A DNA stretch of 64,000 nt from Sphingobacterium hungaricum (GCF_015210005.1 NZ_MU158698.1:2837273-2901272), one strand, 5' to 3'; counted from the stretch's first letter, positions 1 through 10,585 are shown. A program made the numbers and translations. The notes: generated by a model from the letters alone, not told the origin.

Positions 1-493
1 TGGTTTGCCAGATTTCATGAAATTGAAAGTTGTCGAGCCTTTGAAGACTTTGTTTAAGGATGAAGTTCGTCGTGTTGGAAAAACGTTAGATGTGGATCCT
101 AAGATTTTAGGAAGACATCCTTTTCCTGGACCGGGTTTAGCAATTCGTATTTTAGGCGACATTACAGAAGATAAGGTACGGATTTTGCAAGAGGCTGATG
201 ATATTTATATTCGTAACTTGAAAGAGTCAGGTTGGTACGATAAAGTATGGCAAGCTGGAACGATTTTCCTTCCGGTGCAGTCGGTAGGAGTAATGGGCGA
301 TGAGCGTACCTACGAGCACGTTGTTGCATTGAGAGCCGTTGGTTCTTTGGATGGAATGACCGCAGATTGGATTCATCTACCTTATGATTTATTAGCTAAA
401 ATTTCAAACGAAATTATTAATCATGTCAAAGGAATTAACAGAGTTGTGTATGATATTAGTTCAAAACCGCCAGCAACGATTGAGTGGGAATAA
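1..493 (+). CDS. guaA: GMP synthase (glutamine-hydrolysing), C-terminal part, cut by window start
   Basis: GMP synthase converts XMP to GMP using ATP and glutamine-derived ammonia in the cytosol, the last step of guanine nucleotide synthesis. Only the last ~164 residues are present: the frame is open from base 2 and ends at TAA 491-493. They match the C-terminal dimerisation domain of GuaA, with the [14 protein letters not shown] block, the [20 protein letters not shown] block and the usual PPATIEWE end. The glutaminase and ATP-pyrophosphatase domains must lie left of the window. The next gene probably starts inside this 3' end. Identity is near certain; the real start is outside the window. 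Confidence 0.97.
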   Translation, partial: GLPDFMKLKVVEPLKTLFKDEVRRVGKTLDVDPKILGRHPFPGPGLAIRILGDITEDKVRILQEADDIYIRNLKESGWYDKVWQAGTIFLPVQSVGVMGDERTYEHVVALRAVGSLDGMTADWIHLPYDLLAKISNEIINHVKGINRVVYDISSKPPATIEWE

Positions 494-1748
494 AATACAA
501 ATAGTAAAATTTTCGTTTTTCGCGTTTATTTTTCTTTTTGTAATCGCTTCTTGTGCGCCGAAAAAAGGTGTACTTCGTTCGCCTGATCCTCGGGCTGGAA
601 CCGCAGGGCAAGTAAAGGATGGGGATTCTCCATCTAAAACGGTGACTGAAGTTACTCCTGAAGAAGTTAAGGTCGTTGGGAAAAAGAATTACGAAAATCA
701 GATTGCTTTAGTTTTGCCCTTTCAATTGGACAAAGTTGGCACTGATTCTTTGGGTGCTGATGATATAAAACGTTCTTCTTTAGCTCTTGATTTCTACCAA
801 GGATTTCAGTTAGGGTTGGATGAATTAGCAAAATCTGGAACAAATTTTACGTTAAATATCTTAGATTCTCGAGACAACGTTTCTCAGAATCAAACTTTAG
901 CAAGGTCTGAAGATGTTCAAAATGCATCAATAATTATCGGGCCTGTTTATCCAACTGAAATAAAAACATTTGGATCGAACTTAACGGACAAAAACATTCT
1001 GCAGGTAAATCCACTGGCAGCTTCGATGCCTTCCGAATTTAATTTACCAAACCTGGTTTCGTTGACTCCGTCAATACGATCGCACACACGTGCCATTGCA
1101 GGACAGGTCGCGAAAGCGTACGAACCTGGAGATGTCGTTATTATTTACAACACTTCTGATGCCGACAACCGCCAGTTTATCAATGGGATGCAATCAGAAA
1201 TCAAACGTCTTGACGTCAATGCGAATATTATTACCGTAAGTACGATTGAGCAATTAAATGAAAAACTTGTTATTGCAGGTACAAATATTATCGTTACAGG
1301 CACAACAAATAAATTTCAGATTAATGCGTTGCTGAATAATTTAGATTCCAAATCGTCTGAAGGATTGAATACATTCAAGTTGTTTGGTCATCCGCTTTGG
1401 TCTAAATTTGATTTTTCTGCTAATCAGAATTTCGCGAATTATTCTCCTGTTATTAGTTCGGAATCGATTTTGAAAAAAAGTTCTTCACCGGTCAGAGCGT
1501 TGGATGAGTTATATCGCTCGACATACGGCGTCAGTCCTTCGGATCATTCGTATAAAGGATATGATGCTGCTCGATATTTCGGAAAGCTAATCGCGAAATA
1601 TGGAGATGACTATGCCGCACATGTCGTTGATGAAAATTACAGCGGTATTTTTAGCTCCTACAAATTTTCGAAAAACAACGTTTATGGCTATGTCAATGAA
1701 TCAGTTTCTTTCTTGCAATTTAGAAACGGTTCATTTCAGCTGCGCTAA
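480..1748 (+). CDS. Lipoprotein with type 1 periplasmic-binding-protein fold
   Basis: Predicted lipoprotein of about 422 residues resembling amino-acid-type ABC substrate-binding (Leu/Ile/Val-binding fold) and LpoA-like proteins. I place the start at TTG 480, which gives a short basic N-terminus, a hydrophobic stretch and lipobox VIASC with Cys25; the frame is open back to ATG 423, but that adds a tail that would spoil the signal peptide. The mature part starts [10 protein letters not shown] and has alternating strand/helix segments ([39 protein letters not shown]) typical of the fold. The start overlaps guaA by 14 bases, so translational coupling is likely. No permease genes are nearby, so a transport role is unproven; an envelope-assembly or sensing role is as likely. 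Confidence 0.75.
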   Translation: MSGNKIQIVKFSFFAFIFLFVIASCAPKKGVLRSPDPRAGTAGQVKDGDSPSKTVTEVTPEEVKVVGKKNYENQIALVLPFQLDKVGTDSLGADDIKRSSLALDFYQGFQLGLDELAKSGTNFTLNILDSRDNVSQNQTLARSEDVQNASIIIGPVYPTEIKTFGSNLTDKNILQVNPLAASMPSEFNLPNLVSLTPSIRSHTRAIAGQVAKAYEPGDVVIIYNTSDADNRQFINGMQSEIKRLDVNANIITVSTIEQLNEKLVIAGTNIIVTGTTNKFQINALLNNLDSKSSEGLNTFKLFGHPLWSKFDFSANQNFANYSPVISSESILKKSSSPVRALDELYRSTYGVSPSDHSYKGYDAARYFGKLIAKYGDDYAAHVVDENYSGIFSSYKFSKNNVYGYVNESVSFLQFRNGSFQLR

Positions 1749-1754
1749 ATATTA

Positions 1755-2930
1755 ATGGATATTCTAAACGAAAAAAAATTATTCCAATATTATAGAAATT
1801 TCGAAAATGCGATTTCTAATTATCGGTTTGATATGCCTTTTTCTAGGTATCTGACTCAGTTTTATAAAGAGAATAGACAGATGGGCTCTTCCGATCGAAG
1901 AATGAATACCCGTTTATGCTATGCTTATTTCCGTCTAGGAAAAGCTCTACCTGAATTAAATCGCAAAGACCGCCTATGCGTTGCTGAATTTTTAGTGGAA
2001 CAGGAAAGTGATTTCGTGAAGTTTCACTATCCTGAATGGGTTGCTCATCAGTATAAATCAATTGAGAACAAATTGGCTTTTCTTGAAGAAATCAATCTTT
2101 CCGTTTTGCCGGATAATTTTCCTTTAATTGACGAGGCATCTGACGCAATTGAAAAAGAAAAATTTATAGTCAATCAGTTTGCGCAACCCGATCTCTTTAT
2201 TCGGATAAGGAGAGGATTTGAAGAAGAAGTTTTAAGAGAATTTGATTTACATTCGATAGCCTACAAGAAAATATCCAATCAAACTATTTCTTTAAGTAAT
2301 GGCTTTAACCTTCAACAATTCAAAAGGTTAGAAGGTAAATTTGAAGTTCAGGATTTGTCATCACAACGAACTTTTGAATCTTTTGGAGCAAAGCCAAATG
2401 AATCATGGTGGGATTGTTGCGCAGCATCAGGAGGAAAATCTTTGATGCTTTTGGACGGCATTCCTACGGTCAAGCTTTTGGTTTCTGACGTTCGGTTAAG
2501 TATTTTACGCAATTTAGATGAGCGGTTTGACAAGGCAGCTATTAAAACCCCTTATCGCAAAAAAATCATCGATCTGACTAAAGATGCTTCATCCATTTTA
2601 TACGACGAAAAATTTGACGGAATTATTTTAGACGCTCCATGTTCGGGTTCGGGAACTTGGGGAAGAACTCCGGAAATGGTTTCAAAATTTACCAGAAAAG
2701 ATATTAGCTATTACACAAATCTTCAAAAATCGATTGCTGGAAATGCTGTCAAGCATCTTGCAACTGGTAAACCATTGATTTATATTACCTGTTCAATCTT
2801 TAAAGCAGAAAATGAAGACATTGTTGACTACTTAACCAATGAACTTCATTTAAAGCTAGAGTATGCAAAAGTATTAAAAGGATATGAAGAGCACGCCGAC
2901 AGCATGTTTATTGCTCGTTTAATCAAATAA
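1755..2930 (+). CDS. RsmB/NOP2/Sun-family rRNA cytosine-C5 methyltransferase
   Basis: SAM-dependent RNA m5C methyltransferase of 391 residues, probably acting on 16S rRNA. The N-terminal ~200 residues form the RNA-binding part. The Rossmann core has the SAM motif WDCCAASGGKS (around residue 220), motif IV DAPCSGSG (Cys296) and motif VI TCSIF (Cys346); the two cysteines are the family's catalytic and release residues. It starts 6 bases after the upstream lipoprotein gene and so is probably cotranscribed with it. The exact target base (RsmB versus another family member) cannot be read from sequence. Confidence 0.88.
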   Translation: MDILNEKKLFQYYRNFENAISNYRFDMPFSRYLTQFYKENRQMGSSDRRMNTRLCYAYFRLGKALPELNRKDRLCVAEFLVEQESDFVKFHYPEWVAHQYKSIENKLAFLEEINLSVLPDNFPLIDEASDAIEKEKFIVNQFAQPDLFIRIRRGFEEEVLREFDLHSIAYKKISNQTISLSNGFNLQQFKRLEGKFEVQDLSSQRTFESFGAKPNESWWDCCAASGGKSLMLLDGIPTVKLLVSDVRLSILRNLDERFDKAAIKTPYRKKIIDLTKDASSILYDEKFDGIILDAPCSGSGTWGRTPEMVSKFTRKDISYYTNLQKSIAGNAVKHLATGKPLIYITCSIFKAENEDIVDYLTNELHLKLEYAKVLKGYEEHADSMFIARLIK

Positions 2931-2932
2931 AT

Positions 2933-3400
2933 TTAATCGCATTTTCCTGGAATGACCAATACTGGAACGGTTGATTTTCTTATGATCGATTCGGAAACGC
3001 TACCTGAAATAAAATGTTCAAAACCAGTCCGCCCATTGCTTCCGATAATGATTAAATCAGCAGTCCATTCTTGAGCCGTTGTTAAAATTTCTTCCCTAAC
3101 TGAACCGATTTTATTGAACGTGAACACCTCTGCTGCCCCTAAAAATTCAGCTGCAATCGTATCTAAATAATCTTGCGCAGTACGTTGCTGGATTTCAGAA
3201 ACTTCGGGAATGATAATGGGTTGCTGCCCTAACAAAGGATCTGCTCCATAACTTGCTGGCGATGTTGGTGGAACAACCGTAATCAAGGCCAAAGTAGATT
3301 TAAATTCTGCTACTAGATCTTTCGCATACTCGATTGCTTTTTGTGAGCAAGGAGTATCATCGACTGCCAAAAGAATTCTATTAAATTTTCTGTTGCTCAT
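2933..3400 (-). CDS. Universal stress protein, UspA family
   Basis: Single-domain Usp protein of 155 residues, a cytosolic ATP-binding stress protein. It starts with the family's ILLAVDDTPCSQKAIEYA strand-helix and ends with the nucleotide motif G-x2-G-x9-G-S (GSNGRTGFEHFISGS) followed by VPVLVIP. That motif marks an ATP-binding rather than non-binding member. It is convergent with the methyltransferase gene, with stop codons 2 bases apart, and divergent from the C40 peptidase. Precise role unknown. Confidence 0.9.
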   Translation of the reverse strand: MSNRKFNRILLAVDDTPCSQKAIEYAKDLVAEFKSTLALITVVPPTSPASYGADPLLGQQPIIIPEVSEIQQRTAQDYLDTIAAEFLGAAEVFTFNKIGSVREEILTTAQEWTADLIIIGSNGRTGFEHFISGSVSESIIRKSTVPVLVIPGKCD

Positions 3401-3480
3401 AACAATTATTTTTTAAGGTATATTTGATGTATAAAACGACTGTATGGGTCGTTTTGTTTTAAATATAAGCATATTATTTT

Positions 3481-4242
3481 ATGAACTTAGCAATTTGTAC
3501 GCTTTCATTAATTCCGCTTCGCGCCGATAAATCGCATAGGAGCGAGATGGTTTCTCAGCTTTTATTCGGTGAACTTTTTGATGTCTTGAAACAAGAAAAG
3601 GAGTGGAGCTATATTAAAATTCTGGAAAATGGCTACGAAGGCTGGCTTCAGAATGGGCAATTCGAATCCATTTCTGCTAACAATTCAAATAAGAAAGTTA
3701 AAATTGTTGGTATAAATCAAGCTCGTGCTGTCGAAAATCAAAATTCGATCAACTTAATTCATGGATCTCCCATTGAACTTACAGGAACTGATTCAGTCCT
3801 GATCAATGAGAAATCCTATAAGTTAGATGGAGAATTACGTACGCCTAGCCAAGATGATTTTGCCATTGAATTTCCCAATTTAATTGCGCATTATTTGAAT
3901 GCACCTTACTTGTGGGGAGGGCGTTCTGCTTATGGCATTGACTGTTCTGGACTGTCTCAGCTTGTATATCGGCATTTCGGAATTGTTATTCCGCGAGATG
4001 CCTGGCAGCAAGCAGAAGGCGGAATTGTTGTTGATTTTGTTTCAGAAGCGAAAGCTGGTGATTTAGCTTTCTTTGATAACGAAGAGGGAAGGATAACGCA
4101 TGTCGGGATTATGATTGATTCTGAAACTATCTTTCACGCTTCTGCAAAAGTGCGAATCGACAAATTTGACAGCGAAGGAATTTATAACCAAGACTACAAA
4201 CATTATTCTCATAAATTCAGAATAATGAAGCGATACTTTTAA
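3481..4242 (+). CDS. C40 (NlpC/P60) peptidoglycan endopeptidase with SH3b-like domains
   Basis: Cell-wall cysteine peptidase of 253 residues. Residues 1-120 hold SH3-like segments (LNLAIC-type start, WSYIKILENGYEGWLQ) and the C-terminal half is the NlpC/P60 domain: YLWGGRSAYGIDCSGLSQ gives the nucleophile Cys155, and ITHVGIMI gives His207. Such enzymes cut between D-Glu and a diamino acid in the stem peptide; the layout resembles YkfC-type murein recycling enzymes. No signal peptide is visible from ATG 3481, so it may act in the cytosol on recycled muropeptides. A strong hairpin terminator follows directly. Confidence 0.85.
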   Translation: MNLAICTLSLIPLRADKSHRSEMVSQLLFGELFDVLKQEKEWSYIKILENGYEGWLQNGQFESISANNSNKKVKIVGINQARAVENQNSINLIHGSPIELTGTDSVLINEKSYKLDGELRTPSQDDFAIEFPNLIAHYLNAPYLWGGRSAYGIDCSGLSQLVYRHFGIVIPRDAWQQAEGGIVVDFVSEAKAGDLAFFDNEEGRITHVGIMIDSETIFHASAKVRIDKFDSEGIYNQDYKHYSHKFRIMKRYF

Positions 4243-4277
4243 ACAGAAATAGCTCCAAAAAGGAGCTATTTCTGTTT
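4241..4277. terminator. Bidirectional hairpin terminator
   Basis: Perfect 16-bp inverted repeat (AAACAGAAATAGCTCC and its complement) around an A-rich loop, lying between the convergent C40 peptidase and ychF genes. It starts within the peptidase stop codon. The arms end in AAA/TTT, so it can work in both directions. Confidence 0.8.
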
Positions 4278-4290
4278 AAAATATAGTTAA

Positions 4291-5391
4291 TTAAACGTTG
4301 AATCGGAAGTGCATGATATCGCCATCTTCAACAACATATGTCTTTCCTTCAACGGATAATTTTCCAGCTTCTTTCACTGCTGCTTCAGAACCTAATTCTA
4401 CAAAGTCAGCATATTTAATTACCTCGGCACGAATGAAACCTTTTTCAAAATCCGTGTGAATGACGCCTGCAGCTTGAGGAGCTGTAAAACCTTTTTCAAT
4501 TGTCCAAGCACGAACTTCTTGAACACCTGCCGTAAAATAGGTCGCCAAATCCAATAACGAATAGGCTGCGCGAATCAATTTATGTACACCTGATTCTGTT
4601 AATCCTAAATCATCTAAGAATAATTGGCGCTCTTCGTAACTGTCCAAACCTGCAATTTCAGATTCGATTTGTGCAGATATAATCAACACTTCCGCATTTT
4701 CTTCTTTCACCGCTTCTTTAACACGGTTCACATAGTCATTTCCATCAACCACAGAACCTTCATCTACATTACAAACGTAAAGAACAGGTTTTATAGTTAG
4801 CAACGATAAATCTTCAATAAATTCAAAATCTTCTTCAGAAATTGGAGATGTGCGCGCAGATTTTCCGGACTCTAAATGAGCTTTGACTACTGAAAGAATT
4901 TCAAAAGTCTTTTTAGCATCTTTATCGCCTCCAGTTTTAGCCATTTTCTCGACTTTCTGAATACGCTTAACAACAGTATCCAAATCCTTCAGCTGCAATT
5001 CTGTATCAATAATTTCTTTATCACGAATCGGGTCAACCGAACCATCTACATGGATTACATTTCCGTCATCAAAACAACGCAACACGTGAATGATTGCATT
5101 GGTAGCACGGATGTTTCCTAAAAACTGATTTCCTAAACCTTCGCCTTTTGAAGCGCCTTTAACTAATCCTGCGATGTCTACAATTTCAATTGTATTCGGA
5201 ACAACTTTTTGAGGAACAACCAGTTCAGCTAATTTATTCAATCGTTCATCAGGAACGGTGATGACACCAATATTAGGTTCAATTGTACAGAATGGAAAAT
5301 TCGCCGCTTGTGCTTTTGCATTCGACAAACAGTTAAATAGGGTAGATTTACCCACATTTGGTAAACCAACAATACCACATTGTAAAGCCAT
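4291..5391 (-). CDS. ychF: Redox-regulated ATPase YchF (Obg-family)
   Basis: Ribosome-associated P-loop NTPase of 366 residues, universally conserved and linked to stress and translation. The G1 motif GLPNVGKST is at residues 9-17, followed by [11 protein letters not shown] and the G3-like [21 protein letters not shown] helical insertion spans ~130-200, and the C-terminal TGS domain carries [30 protein letters not shown]. Length is typical. It is monocistronic, ending at the bidirectional terminator. Confidence 0.97.
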   Translation of the reverse strand: MALQCGIVGLPNVGKSTLFNCLSNAKAQAANFPFCTIEPNIGVITVPDERLNKLAELVVPQKVVPNTIEIVDIAGLVKGASKGEGLGNQFLGNIRATNAIIHVLRCFDDGNVIHVDGSVDPIRDKEIIDTELQLKDLDTVVKRIQKVEKMAKTGGDKDAKKTFEILSVVKAHLESGKSARTSPISEEDFEFIEDLSLLTIKPVLYVCNVDEGSVVDGNDYVNRVKEAVKEENAEVLIISAQIESEIAGLDSYEERQLFLDDLGLTESGVHKLIRAAYSLLDLATYFTAGVQEVRAWTIEKGFTAPQAAGVIHTDFEKGFIRAEVIKYADFVELGSEAAVKEAGKLSVEGKTYVVEDGDIMHFRFNV

Positions 5392-5503
5392 AGAGTTTTA
5401 ATCTTTTTTGGAAAAGCACAAAGATATGAAATTTAAGGGCTGTAGGCAGTAAAAAAGTTTTATGTTTTGTCTTTTTGACTCTTTTAAAATCATTGCGAGT
5501 TTT

Positions 5504-5511
5504 TATATTTG
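5504..5511 (+). promoter_or_regulatory. -7 box of a Bacteroidetes-type promoter
   Basis: TATATTTG fits the Bacteroidetes housekeeping -7 consensus TAnnTTTG, 25 bases before the beta-barrel gene start. I see no convincing -33 TTTG at 19-21 bases upstream. Confidence 0.4.
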
Positions 5512-5535
5512 TTTTAAATTATAAAATTTTAAATT

Positions 5536-6192
5536 ATGAAAAAAATCCTTACAATTATTTTGTTGCTAGCCTGTTCAACAATTTATGCGCAGCAATCGTC
5601 TTTTAAGCCTAGATTCTCTAACAACGTAAGTTTCGGGTTCGGCGTTGCAACTTCGAATACAGATGTAGCTTTTTATGATGATTCTTACGACGACGATGAT
5701 GATACTTATTTAATGGGGTTACAGTTCGATTATGTCGGTTTGATGCATATTTCTCCCAAAGTTGGGTTGGGGGTAGGAACTGGAGTTCGCCAACTAATTA
5801 ATTTTGAAGATTATTTTGATAATACAACGACGTTAAATAATTACTTTATCCCATTGTATGCTCAAGCACGCTTTAGATTTATGGATCGCAAAGTTAGTCC
5901 TTATTTAAACGTATCCTTAGGTTACAATTTTAACGTTGGAAGTAATTCCGAAGATTTTTTTGATGATGGGGATTCTTACAATGACGTGAAATATAAGCTA
6001 GAGTCGGGAGTAATGGGTAATTTATCTGGCGGCGCTTCCATTAGATTTAAGCGTAACATGGCTTTGCAGGTTGGTCCGTACTTGGAATACCAAAGAACAA
6101 ATGAAAGTTTTGTTTATGATAATGTTACATCTGAATACAATAATGACCTTGACCTTTTTCAATTTGGTTTAAAAGTCGGGTTTTCATTCTAA
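5536..6192 (+). CDS. Outer-membrane beta-barrel protein (porin family)
   Basis: 218-residue secreted protein with a clear signal peptide (MKKILTIILLLACSTIYAQ, cleavage after AQ). The mature part alternates amphipathic strands with short turns, has an acidic loop (DDSYDDDDDTY) and ends in LFQFGLKVGFSF, a terminal aromatic strand typical of BAM-assembled barrels. It probably forms an 8-10-strand barrel. A likely tandem paralogue starts 10 bases downstream. Function (structural, adhesion or pore) cannot be told. Confidence 0.75.
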   Translation: MKKILTIILLLACSTIYAQQSSFKPRFSNNVSFGFGVATSNTDVAFYDDSYDDDDDTYLMGLQFDYVGLMHISPKVGLGVGTGVRQLINFEDYFDNTTTLNNYFIPLYAQARFRFMDRKVSPYLNVSLGYNFNVGSNSEDFFDDGDSYNDVKYKLESGVMGNLSGGASIRFKRNMALQVGPYLEYQRTNESFVYDNVTSEYNNDLDLFQFGLKVGFSF

Positions 6193-6202
6193 AAAATCAG
6201 CA

Positions 6203-6910
6203 ATGAAATTACATGTATTATTTGCTATCATTATATTGATGGCAGTGCAAACCATGTCTTTTGCTCAACAAAAATTGACATACACTAATCAAGTAAGTTT
6301 TGGTTCTAGTTATGGAAAAGGTTCTTATTCGGGTTCATTAAACAATCCAAACGGGACTATCAATTTTGTAAATCTAAATTTTGAGTATGTTGGATCGCTA
6401 AAGTTCGATGAAAAATTTTCTATCGGATTAGGAACAGGAATAAAGCATTTCGTGGAATTTTCGAATGATTATAGAACGGATGTGGAATCTCCGAATCCGC
6501 AGTATTTGTTTGTTCCTGCATTTCTACAAGCTCAATATCGATTTTCTGACACTAAAGTTAGCCCATTCGCTTCTACAAGTATTGGATACTTATTTAGCTT
6601 AGGAGAATGGGAACACGAATACACGCTTAATTCAATGAACTATTCTAACAGTTCTAAATTAGATAACACGGGCTTTGCCAATTTGCATGTAGGTGCTTCG
6701 ATGAGAATTAATAATAAATTGAACGTATTTGGTGGCCCATATTTAGAATATCTCAGGACTAGAAATACATACAAGTCTGCAGGCGCAACAGATATCACCG
6801 AATTGAATATTGACGATTTGCAAAATGAACCCATTTCAATGTGGATGAGAACAGATGAGTATACAATTAATCTGATGCAGTTTGGGTTAAAAGTTGGTTT
6901 GATATTTTAG
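6203..6910 (+). CDS. Outer-membrane beta-barrel protein, tandem paralogue
   Basis: 235-residue secreted protein with a signal peptide ending SFAQ. It shares the plan of the preceding protein: an NQVSFG start, a YVGSL...FSIGLGTGIKHF strand pair against YVGLM...VGLGVGTGVRQL, QYRFSDTKVSPFASTSIGYLF against RFRFMDRKVSPYLNVSLGYNF, and the end LMQFGLKVGLIF. The two genes are 10 bases apart and arose by duplication, but have diverged strongly in their loops. Probably one operon; function unknown. Confidence 0.75.
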   Translation: MKLHVLFAIIILMAVQTMSFAQQKLTYTNQVSFGSSYGKGSYSGSLNNPNGTINFVNLNFEYVGSLKFDEKFSIGLGTGIKHFVEFSNDYRTDVESPNPQYLFVPAFLQAQYRFSDTKVSPFASTSIGYLFSLGEWEHEYTLNSMNYSNSSKLDNTGFANLHVGASMRINNKLNVFGGPYLEYLRTRNTYKSAGATDITELNIDDLQNEPISMWMRTDEYTINLMQFGLKVGLIF

Positions 6911-7106
6911 CTTGTTGTATTTAAAACATTCTTTTCTTATTAGATATAGTATGCAATTTTTGCGGTGGATTTTTTTTTAAACACACGATTAAGGTAGTTT
7001 AGGTTTTGTGTTGCCGCATACTATTTCAAATTTTAAGAGAATTCGATTAGAGTTTAGCGGAGGCATATTCCAAAATATTTCCCAATAATATCTTCTCTAA
7101 ATAACC

Positions 7107-7114
7107 TATCTTTG
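7107..7114 (+). promoter_or_regulatory. -7 box upstream of lepA
   Basis: TATCTTTG (followed by CA) fits the Bacteroidetes -7 consensus TAnnTTTG. It lies 28 bases before the lepA start, leaving a leader of about 20-25 bases. Confidence 0.5.
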
Positions 7115-7142
7115 CAAATTAATAGATTGAATTTATCCCTTT

Positions 7143-8933
7143 ATGAAGCATATTCGTAATTTTTGTATTATAGCACATATTGATCATGGCAAAAGTACTT
7201 TAGCAGATCGATTGTTGGAATTTACCAAAACTGTTACCCAACGAGAATCTCAAGCACAATTGTTAGATAATATGGATTTGGAACGCGAACGTGGCATCAC
7301 GATCAAGAGCCATGCAATTCAGATGGAATATGTCTACGAAGGAGAAAATTACATTTTAAACTTAATCGATACGCCAGGACACGTGGATTTCTCTTATGAG
7401 GTTTCGCGTTCCATTGCGGCATGTGAAGGTGCATTGCTGATCGTTGATGCTTCGCAAGGAATTCAGGCGCAGACGATTTCCAATCTCTATTTAGCACTTG
7501 AGCACGATTTAGAAATTATCCCTATCCTAAATAAAATGGATCTTCCGGGTGCAATGCCTGAAGAAGTGAAAGATCAGATCGTTGACTTAATTGGTGGCAA
7601 ACGCGAAGATATTATTCCAGCATCAGGTAAAACGGGTTTGGGAATTCCAGATATTTTAAAAGCAATTATTGAACGAGTGCCAGCGCCGGTTGGTGATCCA
7701 GATGGCCCATTGCAAGCGTTGATTTTTGACTCGGTTTTTAATTCGTTCCGAGGAATTATGGCATATTTCAAAGTAGAAAACGGCCAGATTCGCAAAGGTG
7801 ACCGGGTAAAATTTGTCGCTACTGGAAAAGAATATAACGCGGATGAAATTGGTACCTTAAAGTTAAATCAGGTAGCCAAAGACGTGATCAAGACAGGTGA
7901 CGTTGGCTATATTATTTCTGGGATCAAAGAAGCCCGAGAAGTAAAAGTAGGGGATACGATTACGCATAAAGACCGTCCTTGCGCAAATGCTATTCAAGGA
8001 TTTGAAGAAGTAAAACCAATGGTTTTCGCTGGGATTTATCCTGTTGATACAGAAGATTATGAAGAACTGAGAGAATCCATGCATCGCTTGCAGTTAAATG
8101 ATGCTTCATTGGTATTCGAACCAGAATCTTCTGCCGCTTTAGGCTTTGGTTTCCGTTGTGGATTCTTAGGAATGCTCCATATGGAAATTATCCAAGAGCG
8201 ATTGGAGCGCGAATTTAATATGACCGTAATTACTACGGTTCCGAACGTATCCTACAAGGCTTTTTTAAGTAAAGATAGAGAAGAAATCATCGTTCATAAT
8301 CCGTCAGATCTTCCGGATCCGAGCAAGCTGGATTTTATTGAAGAACCATATATTAAAGCAAACATTATTACCAAATCTGAATTTGTTGGTCCTGTAATGT
8401 CCTTGTGTATCCAAAAAAGAGGTGCGATTGTCAACCAGTCATATTTGACTTCAGACCGCGTTGAATTGGTTTTTGAAATGCCAATGGGCGAGATTGTCTT
8501 CGATTTTTATGATAAATTAAAAACGATCAGTAAGGGTTACGCGTCATTTGATTACCATCAGATTGGCTACCGCCAATCGGATCTGGTTAAATTGGATATC
8601 CGCTTAAATGACGAACCTGTAGATGCTTTGTCTTCACTGATACATAGAAGCAATGCTTATGATTTTGGTAAAAAAATATGTGAGAAGTTAAAAGAATTAC
8701 TTCCTCGCCAACAATTCGAAATTCGTATCCAAGCATCTATCGGCGCAAAAATCATTGCCCGAGAAACCATTAGCGCTTTACGTAAAGATGTGACAGCCAA
8801 ATGTTATGGAGGTGATATTTCCCGTAAACGTAAATTGTTGGAAAAACAGAAAAAAGGTAAAAAGCGCATGCGTCAAGTAGGTAATGTGGAAATCCCACAA
8901 TCTGCTTTTATGGCGGTCCTGAAATTGGACTAA
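7143..8933 (+). CDS. lepA: Elongation factor 4 (back-translocating GTPase LepA)
   Basis: Ribosome-binding GTPase of 596 residues related to EF-G. The G1 motif AHIDHGKST is at residues 10-18, then [11 protein letters not shown] (switch I), DTPGHVDF (G3) and NKMD (G4). The LepA-specific C-terminal domain is present: [27 protein letters not shown] positive tail (here [20 protein letters not shown]). Length is as expected for LepA. It stands alone with its own promoter, unlike the lepA-lepB operon of proteobacteria. Confidence 0.98.
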   Translation: MKHIRNFCIIAHIDHGKSTLADRLLEFTKTVTQRESQAQLLDNMDLERERGITIKSHAIQMEYVYEGENYILNLIDTPGHVDFSYEVSRSIAACEGALLIVDASQGIQAQTISNLYLALEHDLEIIPILNKMDLPGAMPEEVKDQIVDLIGGKREDIIPASGKTGLGIPDILKAIIERVPAPVGDPDGPLQALIFDSVFNSFRGIMAYFKVENGQIRKGDRVKFVATGKEYNADEIGTLKLNQVAKDVIKTGDVGYIISGIKEAREVKVGDTITHKDRPCANAIQGFEEVKPMVFAGIYPVDTEDYEELRESMHRLQLNDASLVFEPESSAALGFGFRCGFLGMLHMEIIQERLEREFNMTVITTVPNVSYKAFLSKDREEIIVHNPSDLPDPSKLDFIEEPYIKANIITKSEFVGPVMSLCIQKRGAIVNQSYLTSDRVELVFEMPMGEIVFDFYDKLKTISKGYASFDYHQIGYRQSDLVKLDIRLNDEPVDALSSLIHRSNAYDFGKKICEKLKELLPRQQFEIRIQASIGAKIIARETISALRKDVTAKCYGGDISRKRKLLEKQKKGKKRMRQVGNVEIPQSAFMAVLKLD

Positions 8934-8973
8934 TCTAAAATTCAAGACGAAATAATTTTATTTATTACTAACG

Positions 8974-9000
8974 AATAGATCGATTTTATATCGATCTATT
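8974..9000. repeat. Inverted repeat downstream of lepA
   Basis: 11-bp arms (AATAGATCGAT and its complement) around TTTAT, 40 bases after the lepA stop. There is no T-run after it, so it is a weak terminator at best or a 3'-end stabilising hairpin. Confidence 0.4.
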
Positions 9001-9114
9001 AAGTTTAAAGACTATTTATTAAGAATACTTTAACAGAATTTTGATTATTATCCAATAGTTCTGTATTTTTAAAACTTATATCAAATCTACATTCTCAAGC
9101 TCTTATTTTATACA

Positions 9115-9999
9115 ATGAAGTTATTAGACGGAAAAGAAGTCTCTGCAAAGATTAAACAAGATATTAAAGAAGAAGCAGCAGCTTTTACTGCCGAATTTGG
9201 AAGAAGGCCACATTTAGTTGCTATTTTAGTCGGAAATGATGGCGGTAGTGAAACGTATGTTGCAAGTAAAATGCGCAACTGCGAGCTTGTTGGTTTCGAA
9301 TCTACAAATATTCGATACGAAAGTGATATTACAGAAGATGCACTGATTGCAAAGATTCAAGAAATCAATAAAGATGAAACAATTGATGGTTTGATAGTTC
9401 AATTGCCATTACCAAAACATATTGATCCTGAAAAAATTACTGAAGCAATCGATTATCGCAAAGATGTTGATGGTTTTCATCCAATTAATCTGGGTAGAAT
9501 GCAACGCAATTTGCCTTGCTTTATTCCTGCCACCCCTTACGGTATATTATTGATGCTGGAACATTATGGAATTGATACCTCCGGTAAAAAAGCAGTTGTT
9601 GTCGGAAGAAGTAATATCGTTGGTTCCCCAATGAGTATTTTATTAGCGAGAAATACGAATCCTGGAAATTGCACAGTTACATTAACGCACAGCCGAACTG
9701 CAAACTTGAAAGAGGAAGTTTTAGCTGGGGATATTGTTGTTGCTGCAATAGGAAAAAAGAATTTCGTTACGGCAGATATGGTCAAAGATGGAGCGATTGT
9801 TATTGATGTAGGTATAAATAGAGAAGATTCAACAGAAACTAAATCAGGTTTTAAGTTGTATGGAGATGTTGATTTTGAGGAAGTTTCGAAAAAAGCATCA
9901 TGGATTACACCTGTTCCCGGTGGGGTTGGGTTAATGACAATCGTTGGTCTGCTTAAAAATACTTTGCAAGCGGCTAAAGCGGAAGTGTACCCAAGGTAA
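9115..9999 (+). CDS. folD: Bifunctional methylene-THF dehydrogenase / methenyl-THF cyclohydrolase
   Basis: FolD interconverts methylene-, methenyl- and 10-formyl-tetrahydrofolate with NADP+, feeding purine and formyl-Met synthesis. The 294-residue protein has YVASKMRNCELVG (catalytic lysine region), DGLIVQLPLPKHID, KDVDGFHPINLGR, the cofactor loop VVGRSNIVGSPMS and the C-terminal TPVPGGVGLMT. Length is typical. It is followed at 49 bases by an unrelated lipoprotein gene. Confidence 0.97.
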   Translation: MKLLDGKEVSAKIKQDIKEEAAAFTAEFGRRPHLVAILVGNDGGSETYVASKMRNCELVGFESTNIRYESDITEDALIAKIQEINKDETIDGLIVQLPLPKHIDPEKITEAIDYRKDVDGFHPINLGRMQRNLPCFIPATPYGILLMLEHYGIDTSGKKAVVVGRSNIVGSPMSILLARNTNPGNCTVTLTHSRTANLKEEVLAGDIVVAAIGKKNFVTADMVKDGAIVIDVGINREDSTETKSGFKLYGDVDFEEVSKKASWITPVPGGVGLMTIVGLLKNTLQAAKAEVYPR

Positions 10000-10048
10000 T
10001 GTTTGGCTTAAAATTTGTAATCTAACTTAAACTTAAAATAATTAAAAC

Positions 10049-10585
10049 ATGAGAAATTTTGCATTATTAGCATTAGTGGCAGCAGGATTAACATTTGCTT
10101 CTTGCAACAATGAGAAAAAAACAACGGAAGAAACTCCAGGTGAGCAACTAGATAATACTTTAGCAACTGTAGACTCAACGACAAACGCAATTCAAGTACA
10201 GACAAATGCTGAAATTGCCGAAGCGGAAGCTAAAGTTAAAAAGGCACAAGCTGATTTAGACGAAGCGGTTCGTAAGGGCGACAAAAAAGCAGAAACTGAA
10301 GCGCAAAAGGCATTGGACGAAGCAAATACATTTTGGGAAAAGACTAAAGCTTCAGCGATTCACACAGCTGACAAGGTTGAATCAGGTGTAACAAATGCAG
10401 CCGAAAAAACAGGTGAAGCAGTTGATAAAGCGGCAGAGAAAACAGGTTCAGCTCTAGAGAGAGCAGCGGATAAAACTGGAAAAGCAATTGACAATGCAGT
10501 TGATGCAACGGGAAGAGCGGCAAATAAAACGGGTGAAGCGATTGACAAGACAGTAGATAAAGCTAAAAAGGATTTAAAAGATTAA
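10049..10585 (+). CDS. LEA-like repeat lipoprotein
   Basis: 178-residue lipoprotein: signal peptide and lipobox TFASC (Cys19) followed by N. The body is charged and Ala-rich, with a coiled-coil stretch at ~55-100 (AEAEAKVKKAQADLDEAVRK), then a run of ~11-residue repeats around AEKTGEAVDKA, AEKTGSALERA, ADKTGKAIDNA and ANKTGEAIDKT. Such repeats resemble plant/bacterial LEA group 3 and YtxH-like proteins that form amphipathic helices under desiccation or osmotic stress. No enzyme motif. The following genes also look envelope/stress related. Confidence 0.7.
   Translation: MRNFALLALVAAGLTFASCNNEKKTTEETPGEQLDNTLATVDSTTNAIQVQTNAEIAEAEAKVKKAQADLDEAVRKGDKKAETEAQKALDEANTFWEKTKASAIHTADKVESGVTNAAEKTGEAVDKAAEKTGSALERAADKTGKAIDNAVDATGRAANKTGEAIDKTVDKAKKDLKD

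Noticed and set aside
423..479. N-terminal extension of the periplasmic-binding-like lipoprotein from ATG 423
   Set aside because: It would put about 19 hydrophilic residues before the signal peptide and overlap guaA by 71 bases; TTG 480 gives a normal lipoprotein signal.
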